DNA of 20,138 nt, taken from Methanobrevibacter sp. (GTDB taxonomy: Archaea > Methanobacteriota > Methanobacteria > Methanobacteriales > Methanobacteriaceae). The first letter of the stretch is position 1. Each line of letters begins with the position of its first letter. The DNA lies in contig JADLKP010000015.1 in assembly GCA_016838945.1 (NCBI GenBank), positions 1 through 20,138 on the forward strand, written 5' to 3'. The translations under genes and the position numbers were made by a program. The notes under the pieces are model-generated. The model was not told the DNA's origin, did not search any database, and saw nothing but the letters and a program-made list of their open reading frames with translations. Below, in pieces: positions 15,166 through 20,138 of the stretch.

Positions 15166-15184
15166 GGGGAAATTATATTTCCCC
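15166..15184 (-). terminator. Hairpin after the ABC pair (terminator or attenuator)
   Basis: A perfect 8-bp stem, GGGGAAAT (15166-15173) and ATTTCCCC (15177-15184) with a 3-nt loop, lies 21 nt past the stop codon of the second ABC gene and about 85 nt before the S-component start. On the minus strand only a broken T-run (TTCCTCTTATTTTTAA) follows, so termination may be partial, which would allow the ECF genes to be read from the ABC promoter. Its GGGAAAT core resembles the terminator at 9912-9952. Confidence 0.55.
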
Positions 15185-15205
15185 ATCACAATTATGGAAA
15201 TAAAC

Positions 15206-16951
15206 TTAAATCTCCCATTCTCCACTTAATTTTTGCAGTTCGACCATACGTTTAAATAAACCATCACAAGCAATCAACTCATCAGGAGAACCTTGCTCTA
15301 CAATTCTACCTTCATCTAAGACTACAATCTTGTCTGCATTTGCAATGGTACGCATTCTATGAGCAATGATGATAACTGTTTTATTTTTAATCAGAGTAGA
15401 AATGGCCCTTTGAATCTTAGACTCATTCTCAACATCCAAAAATGAAGTAGCTTCATCTAAAAGGATTACATTTGCATCCTTAAGAAGCGCTCTTGCAATG
15501 GAAATTCTCTGTCTTTGACCTCCAGATAAAAGCTCACCATTTTCTCCGATTAGAGTATCATATCCATTTGGAAGCTTTTGGACAAACTCTTCACATTCTG
15601 CAAGACGGGCTGCTTCCATAACTTCTTCATCACTTGCATCTTTCTTTCCAACTCTGATATTTTCCAATACAGTATCATTGAACAATATGACATCCTGAAA
15701 AACAATTGAAAAGTTTTCAAGAAGCTTTTCAGAGTCCAATTTGCTTAAATCTTGTCCACCAAGTGAAACTTCGCCTGAAATAGGATCCCAAAATCTTGCT
15801 GCAAGCTTTGAAACAGTAGATTTACCTCCACCAGAAGGTCCAACTAGTGCAGTGACTTCCCCTTGCTTTGCAATGAAGTTAATGTCTGACAAAACATCCT
15901 TTAAATTATCATAATTGAAATTGACATCTTTAAACTCAATATCATACCCATTTAAAGAGTAATCAACCAAACCGCCTCCAATAACGAGACTTTCAATTTC
16001 TTTTGTTCTGTCTATCTTGATATCCATCATCAATATTTCAGTAAGGAAGAGCAAAGCATTTTCAATTGGTGCATAAATGGTTGCAGAAGCAATCAAAAAT
16101 ATCAAAAGAGTGTAAATTGAAATCTGTCCATTCATAATCAAATAGGAACCTGACAATATTACAGAAACTATTCCAAGATTTAAAACCACCTTCCCAAGAA
16201 CAACACCGACAGCACCCATCAATTCAGATTTTATCCTTGATTTTTCAATTTTGCCTGTGATGCCTATCAATTTGGATAAATATTCATCTTGATAGTTATA
16301 TGACTTTAAGTCACGAACTGATTCAATGCATTCCTGCATTGAATCTCCACATTCAAGCAAATCCGCAGTGACGATTTCACTGCCCCTCTTAATCAATCTT
16401 TTTGAGAGGAATATCAATATGAATGCAACTGGAACCACCCATAATAATGCAAGGGCAAGTCTCCAGTCAAAGAAAAGCAACCCAATGCCTGCAAGAGTCA
16501 CTGATAATATTGAACCTAATAACTGTGGAATTGCATGTGAGAAAACATGCTCCAAATCAGTGCAATCATTCATGATTGTTGCAGTCAAGTCAGCCAAATC
16601 TCTTCTTTCAAAGAATGAAAGAGGCAATTTCCTTAAATTTTCTCCCAAATTGATTCTTCTGTTTTCACTTTCAACATAAGTTGTATTGAATACAAAGTGG
16701 TATTGTTTCCAGGCAAATGCAAATATGACTCCCAAAATGATTAGTATAGCTACAATAAACATTTCAAGATTCGGTTCAATAATATCTCCGCCCATCAATG
16801 GATTAATCCAAATATAAAGCAATAGCGCATATAATCCTATTGGAAACATGAATGAAAGATTTTCAAGTGCAGTGTATAAAATGCCTTTAATTAGATTGCT
16901 TGAACCTTGCTCTGTAAGTCCAAACCTTTCAACAAAATATTCCTGTATCAT
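15206..16951 (-). CDS. ABC half-transporter, YbtQ/IrtB-like (exporter fold, probable importer)
   Basis: This 581-residue protein has an N-terminal six-helix membrane domain (about 1-320) and a C-terminal ATPase domain: Walker A GPSGGGKST (371-379), Q-loop Gln419, signature LSGGQ (475-479), Walker B ILLDE (496-500) and switch His531. The segment ATSFLDVENE (501-510) and AHRMRT (530-535) are what I recall of the YbtQ/IrtB group, half-transporters with exporter architecture that take up metal-siderophore complexes. Ordinary MsbA-like exporters usually have SALD and HRLST there. Its ATG overlaps the stop of the preceding ABC gene (ATGA, 16951-16948), and GAGGTGG lies 4 nt upstream, so translation is coupled and a heterodimer is expected. 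The substrate is not determined; a drug or peptide exporter is the main alternative. Confidence 0.9.
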   Translation of the reverse strand: MIQEYFVERFGLTEQGSSNLIKGILYTALENLSFMFPIGLYALLLYIWINPLMGGDIIEPNLEMFIVAILIILGVIFAFAWKQYHFVFNTTYVESENRRINLGENLRKLPLSFFERRDLADLTATIMNDCTDLEHVFSHAIPQLLGSILSVTLAGIGLLFFDWRLALALLWVVPVAFILIFLSKRLIKRGSEIVTADLLECGDSMQECIESVRDLKSYNYQDEYLSKLIGITGKIEKSRIKSELMGAVGVVLGKVVLNLGIVSVILSGSYLIMNGQISIYTLLIFLIASATIYAPIENALLFLTEILMMDIKIDRTKEIESLVIGGGLVDYSLNGYDIEFKDVNFNYDNLKDVLSDINFIAKQGEVTALVGPSGGGKSTVSKLAARFWDPISGEVSLGGQDLSKLDSEKLLENFSIVFQDVILFNDTVLENIRVGKKDASDEEVMEAARLAECEEFVQKLPNGYDTLIGENGELLSGGQRQRISIARALLKDANVILLDEATSFLDVENESKIQRAISTLIKNKTVIIIAHRMRTIANADKIVVLDEGRIVEQGSPDELIACDGLFKRMVELQKLSGEWEI

Positions 16952-18768
16952 TTTGCCACCTCATTTTTGACTTTCCATTGGATGGATTGATTAAACTCAT
17001 CCCACATTCTTGAATAGAGCCCACCTGCTTCTACAAGAGAATCATGACTGCCCTCCTCTACAATTCTTCCGCCATCAACTACATAGATCTTATCTACATT
17101 CCTAATGGCGGACAACCTATGAGCAATCATGATTACAGTCTTATCTTTGGTAATTTCAGAAATTGCCCTTTGAATCATATATTCATTTTCAGGGTCTGCA
17201 AGTGCAGTCGCTTCATCCAAAATGATGATTGGAGCATCTTTTAATATGGCCCTTGCAAGGGCAATTCTTTGCTGTTGACCCCCTGAAAGGTAAGTTCCCT
17301 CGGTTCCGATGACAGTATCAATGCCTTCAGGCAGTTCATCAATGATGTCATCACATTGAGCAAGACTTAATGCCCTTAAAACCTCTTCCCTTGAAGCACC
17401 TCTTTTTCCAATTGCAACATTCCTATAAATGGAATCCTTAAAGAGTTTAGTGTTTTGGAATACAAATGAAATATTTTCCATCAATTCCTTGGTTGAAATA
17501 TCTCTTACATCCACTTCACCAACCTTAATGCTGCCTTTATCCACATCCCAGAATCTTGGAATGAGTGATGCTATAGTAGTTTTTCCACCACCAGATGGCC
17601 CGACCAATGCTACAGAATCATTTTCATTGATTTTCAAATTAACATCATTCAAAATATGTTCTGATGAATCTGAAATCTCATTGGCGGTACTGGAATCAGG
17701 TTTATCATAATCAAAATGAACACCTTCAAACTCAATGGAATGATTTTTAGGGCTTTGAGGATTTGAAGATTCCATCAAGGGGTCTTCATTTAAAATCTCC
17801 TCAATGCTATCAAGTGCATAAGCTGCCAACATCCAATCCTGTGAAACATTCATGATCCTATTCATCATTACAGCACAAACAGGTGTGAAAATAACATAGA
17901 ACATGAAGTTGGCAAGGAATTTTACATCAGCAACAGCACCTACAAGCAGAATTCCTGCAGGAATCAGCAATGCAAAGAAACCATTGATAGAGACTGTGAA
18001 TGCAGTCATTGGAAGCTGTGTCGAGAGAGAATAATTAGCAGAGAACTTTCCATAGTTTCTGATTGCATCTATGAAATTCTTGAATGAGTATACAGATTGT
18101 TGGAATGCTTTTGTAACTGGAATTCCCCTCACATATTCAACCGCTTCAGCATTCATTTTCTCCAGATACATCTGATACTGTTCCATAAAGTTTTGTGATT
18201 CCTTGGAAAACATCGGATACATAAATATGAAACATAAGATTATTGGAATAATGCAAATTAAGCCAAGCAACCAATCAAAACTGAAAAGCAATAATAAAAA
18301 TGCTATTGGAGTAATAATTGCACCAACCAAATCAAACATTTGATGAGCCAAGAATGTTTCAGTCTTTGCAGTGGAGAAATCAATTACCTTTCTAAGCCCA
18401 CCACTGGTATGGGTTGAGAAATACCCTAAAGGCAATTTCAATAGATGAGTTAAAGCCGCATCCTTCATGTTTTTCTCATTCTTGAATGCAGATAAGTGGG
18501 TGCACATCAAACCGCAGAAGTTTAATGCAATTCCTAAAACTGCATAGAAAAATGCGCTAAAAGCATAAGATTCTAAGTTCTGCGCTTTAGCAAAATCTGG
18601 AGCTACCATTAAAAGTGCATTAACCACATCCCAAATATATATAAATGGAATAAGTAAGGAAATAGCACTTAAAGCAGAAAGTACCCCTCCTAAAATGGTT
18701 AAATACTTATAATTTCCAGAAAAATTAAGTAATCTTAAAAATTTATTTTTATTTTTGTTATTTGACAT
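16948..18768 (-). CDS. ABC half-transporter, YbtP/IrtA-like (exporter fold, probable importer)
   Basis: This 606-residue partner of the next gene has a membrane domain (about 1-330) and an ATPase domain: Walker A GPSGGGKTT (390-398), signature LSGGQ (494-498), Walker B IILDE (515-519) and His550. Two marks point to the siderophore-importer group: EYVRGIPVTKAF (211-222) in the membrane domain, and ATALADPENE (520-529) after Walker B, close to the ATAFADPENE I recall from YbtP/IrtA-type proteins. No extra N-terminal siderophore-reductase domain like that of IrtA is present. An insertion (about 355-370, Ser/Asp-rich) lies before the ATPase core. AGGAG (18779-18775) precedes the ATG by 6 nt. It is the first large gene after the regulatory region, downstream of a DtxR-like palindrome. 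Confidence 0.9.
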   Translation of the reverse strand: MSNNKNKNKFLRLLNFSGNYKYLTILGGVLSALSAISLLIPFIYIWDVVNALLMVAPDFAKAQNLESYAFSAFFYAVLGIALNFCGLMCTHLSAFKNEKNMKDAALTHLLKLPLGYFSTHTSGGLRKVIDFSTAKTETFLAHQMFDLVGAIITPIAFLLLLFSFDWLLGLICIIPIILCFIFMYPMFSKESQNFMEQYQMYLEKMNAEAVEYVRGIPVTKAFQQSVYSFKNFIDAIRNYGKFSANYSLSTQLPMTAFTVSINGFFALLIPAGILLVGAVADVKFLANFMFYVIFTPVCAVMMNRIMNVSQDWMLAAYALDSIEEILNEDPLMESSNPQSPKNHSIEFEGVHFDYDKPDSSTANEISDSSEHILNDVNLKINENDSVALVGPSGGGKTTIASLIPRFWDVDKGSIKVGEVDVRDISTKELMENISFVFQNTKLFKDSIYRNVAIGKRGASREEVLRALSLAQCDDIIDELPEGIDTVIGTEGTYLSGGQQQRIALARAILKDAPIIILDEATALADPENEYMIQRAISEITKDKTVIMIAHRLSAIRNVDKIYVVDGGRIVEEGSHDSLVEAGGLYSRMWDEFNQSIQWKVKNEVAK

Positions 18769-18817
18769 AAAAAACTCCTATACATTAAATTGGAACTGAA
18801 TAAAGTTTTACAGATAG

Positions 18818-18837
18818 AATTTAGGTTTACCTAAATT
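18818..18837. promoter_or_regulatory. DtxR/IdeR-like metal-responsive operator palindrome
   Basis: AATTTAGGTTTACCTAAATT is a 9-bp inverted repeat with a 2-nt centre. Its TTAGGT/ACCTAA arms match the half-sites of DtxR/IdeR-family iron or manganese repressors. It lies 50-69 nt upstream of the first ABC start codon, next to a TATA-like TATTTTAAA (18846-18838, minus strand). A bound repressor would cover the zone between TATA and start site. The palindrome is seen directly; the regulator family is inference by motif resemblance. Confidence 0.65.
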
Positions 18838-18941
18838 TTAAAATAATCAAAAAAGACACCACCAAACAACATGTTAAAAATAAATAAAACAAGTAATTTA
18901 AGGGCTTTTTTAAAAATTAAAAAAAATAAACCTATTTTCAT
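18831..18941 (-). CDS. Possible 36-aa hydrophobic leaderless small protein
   Basis: An ATG at 18941 opens a 36-codon frame rich in Phe and Leu, beginning MKIGLFFLIF, with a basic patch (FKKALK), a membrane-length hydrophobic run and FDYFKI at the end. TAA directly precedes the ATG, and there is no ribosome site. However, a consensus TATA box (18971-18964) would start transcription at about this ATG, as for a leaderless mRNA. The stop overlaps the edge of the DtxR-like palindrome. Against it: Phe/Leu-rich frames arise readily in T-rich DNA. I do not recognise a family; treat it as a candidate only. Confidence 0.25.
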   Translation of the reverse strand: MKIGLFFLIFKKALKLLVLFIFNMLFGGVFFDYFKI

Positions 18942-18963
18942 TTAAAGATATAATTAAAATCCA

Positions 18964-18971
18964 TATATAAA
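18964..18971 (-). promoter_or_regulatory. Consensus archaeal TATA box upstream of the ABC genes
   Basis: On the minus strand TTTATATA exactly matches the methanogen TATA consensus, with A-rich sequence upstream suited to BRE. Transcription would start near 18940, about 170 nt before the first ABC gene. A second, weaker TATA-like site (18846-18838) is nearer that gene, so two promoters are possible. Confidence 0.5.
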
Positions 18972-18984
18972 TATTTTTGAACTG

Positions 18985-19015
18985 AAAAGACAAAAAATAT
19001 ACCAAAAAGACAAAA
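18985..19015. promoter_or_regulatory. 20-bp-spaced direct repeat, candidate AraC-protein site
   Basis: AAAAGACAAAA occurs at 18985-18995 and 19005-19015, exactly 20 bp apart, about two helical turns. Fifteen of 20 positions match when the copies at 18981 and 19001 are aligned. It lies just upstream of the TATA box at 18971-18964, where an activator would bind. AraC-family proteins typically use direct repeats at about 21-bp spacing. A further direct repeat, TATACCAAAA, occurs at 18998-19007 and 19037-19046. Confidence 0.45.
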
Positions 19016-19112
19016 GAGTTTTTTAGATTTTTTATGTATACCAAAACATATATATGTATAAAAAAATATTTATTAATATGAAAAATGATGAGCATTTACC
19101 TGTTTTTGGAAT

Positions 19113-20063
19113 TTATCCCCTATATTCTGTTGGGGTGCAACCAACATAGTCCTTAAATGCTTGAGTAAACTTAGATGGTGAACTATAACCGACTATTTTG
19201 GAAATTTCTGTTATTGTAAGTTCATCCTCTTCAATTAAACGACAAGCATAATCAAGCTTATACTCTTTTCTCCATTTAAAAATAGGTTTTCCATAAACTT
19301 CCTTAAAACAATTTTTCAAAGTGGTTTTACTTATGCCATATTTTTCCGCCAATTGATCGATTGTAATTTGGGATTCTAAATTGCAAGTTAAGTCAAGCCT
19401 TACATTTTCAACAATTTCCGCTTGAGATTTGGACAACTGAATATTTGATGTATTCTCTAAATGGGCAATAGAAAAAAACAACAATAATTCCAAACACTTT
19501 ATCTTAAAGTAAGATTCTTTTATCCTATTATCAACACTATACAACTCCCCAATTACATGGCCTATTCTTTTATTTGCTCTAACCAATACATAACCTTGAG
19601 ACCTTTCCAACTCATTATACATATCAATCAAGTCAAAAAACGAAATTATTTGCTTTAAATGATCATTAGCCACATCAACATCTATGAGAATCTGAAATCC
19701 ATTATAATAACCTAATGGAAAATCCGAAATGCTTTTAGTTAAATCATATATGCTAACGCACAAATCCCCTTTTCCAAAATAAATCATCTTGTCCTCACCA
19801 ATTGAATAGGCATATCTGCCTTCACAACAATGGTTGATTTGCAATAGACGAATATCAAATTTCTTTTCTATGAAAACATCTTCCATATTTTCTATATGCA
19901 TATCCATATAAGCAATAACGATTCCTGGAAAGAGCGAATATGTTTCCATTGTACCATACTCCCCATTTTCCCCAAGGACAATTGTTTTTTTAGAGCCATC
20001 TTCTTCAATAATGAAATCTGATTGTATAACCTGATTAAAAAATTTATAGAGACATTCATTCAT
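19113..20063 (-). CDS. AraC-family transcriptional regulator (PchR/YbtA-like context)
   Basis: This 316-residue DNA-binding protein has an N-terminal sensing domain (about 1-205) and a C-terminal AraC DNA-binding domain with two helix-turn-helix units: ITIDQLAEKYGISKTTLKNC (233-252) and ELTITEISKIVGYSSPSKFT (281-300), closed by F-DYVG-TPTEYRG (303-316), the classic AraC ending. In the sensing half, C-EGRYAYSI (80-88) and F-KGDLCV (97-103) resemble siderophore-responsive regulators such as PchR; this is motif memory, not a search. It is the first gene of the same-strand block and probably activates the ABC/ECF genes when the cognate ligand is present. No ribosome site precedes the ATG; a TATA-containing palindrome 19-34 nt upstream suggests a leaderless transcript. 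AraC proteins are uncommon in archaea, suggesting bacterial origin. Confidence 0.9.
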   Translation of the reverse strand: MNECLYKFFNQVIQSDFIIEEDGSKKTIVLGENGEYGTMETYSLFPGIVIAYMDMHIENMEDVFIEKKFDIRLLQINHCCEGRYAYSIGEDKMIYFGKGDLCVSIYDLTKSISDFPLGYYNGFQILIDVDVANDHLKQIISFFDLIDMYNELERSQGYVLVRANKRIGHVIGELYSVDNRIKESYFKIKCLELLLFFSIAHLENTSNIQLSKSQAEIVENVRLDLTCNLESQITIDQLAEKYGISKTTLKNCFKEVYGKPIFKWRKEYKLDYACRLIEEDELTITEISKIVGYSSPSKFTQAFKDYVGCTPTEYRG

Positions 20064-20081
20064 ATTGTTAATTTAATTAAT

Positions 20082-20097
20082 AATGTATATATACATT
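20082..20097 (-). promoter_or_regulatory. TATA-containing perfect palindrome upstream of the AraC-type regulator
   Basis: AATGTATATATACATT is a perfect 16-bp palindrome whose centre is a TATA box. Counting 24-27 nt downstream on the minus strand puts the transcription start at about the ATG (20063), so the mRNA would be leaderless, in agreement with the missing ribosome site. The symmetry could also be an autoregulatory operator, or merely TATA-box composition. Confidence 0.5.
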
Positions 20098-20138
20098 TTC
20101 AAAATAATATTATAAAAATTGAAAAAAAAATAAATTGA

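Noticed and set aside
19046..19057. ACATATATATGT palindrome as an operator
   Set aside because: A 12-bp alternating AT tract is easily symmetrical by chance. It may be part of the end of the AraC-type gene's transcript, and nothing ties it to a known site.
18910..19095. 61-codon Phe/Ile-rich minus-strand frame
   Set aside because: It runs through the TATA box and the direct repeats, has no ribosome site, and its residue bias mirrors T-rich intergenic DNA.

Overview
The window looks like chromosomal DNA of a low-GC methanogenic archaeon of the Methanobacteriales, most likely Methanobrevibacter. The reasons are the very AT-rich intergenic DNA, TATA-type promoters, GGTGA/GAGG ribosome sites, and above all a giant surface protein of the 'adhesin-like' type typical of that genus: signal peptide, beta-helix ladder, DUF11 repeats, and a C-terminal membrane anchor with a basic tail. 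The genus call is inference; there is no rRNA or marker gene here.

Layout. Positions 1-9952: one plus-strand gene for a 3249-residue secreted, membrane-anchored protein, ending in a clear hairpin terminator. Its coding sequence holds a beta-helix region, then 20 DUF11-type Ig-like units, including ten consecutive units of exactly 339 bp and three tandem two-domain units of about 732 bp. Positions 9953-10348: AT-rich, no supported gene. Positions 10349-11893 (minus): a polytopic membrane protein of the DUF2142 type with its own promoter and a TTG start. Positions 11894-12216: AT-rich, holding that promoter and a candidate terminator. Positions 12217-15080 (minus): a complete energy-coupling-factor (ECF) transporter, made of an MptD/Trep_Strep-type S component, EcfT, and a fused double-ATPase EcfA. 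Positions 15206-18768 (minus): two ABC half-transporters with overlapping ATGA start/stop, with motifs of the YbtP/YbtQ-IrtA/IrtB group (exporter fold, import function). Positions 18769-19112: a dense regulatory region. Positions 19113-20063 (minus): an AraC-family regulator.

Functional reading. The minus-strand block from 20063 to 12217 has the composition of a bacterial-style metallophore/siderophore uptake locus: an AraC regulator (compare YbtA, PchR), a YbtPQ/IrtAB-like transporter pair and an ECF transporter. A 20-bp palindrome resembling a DtxR/IdeR metal box (AATTTAGGTTTACCTAAATT, 18818-18837) lies just upstream of the first ABC gene. A 20-bp-spaced direct repeat further upstream could be the AraC-protein site. 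No metallophore synthesis gene is present, so uptake of a compound made by neighbouring gut or rumen bacteria is the simplest hypothesis. AraC-family regulators are uncommon in archaea, so horizontal acquisition from bacteria (Firmicutes-like) is likely. The substrate is not shown by the sequence.
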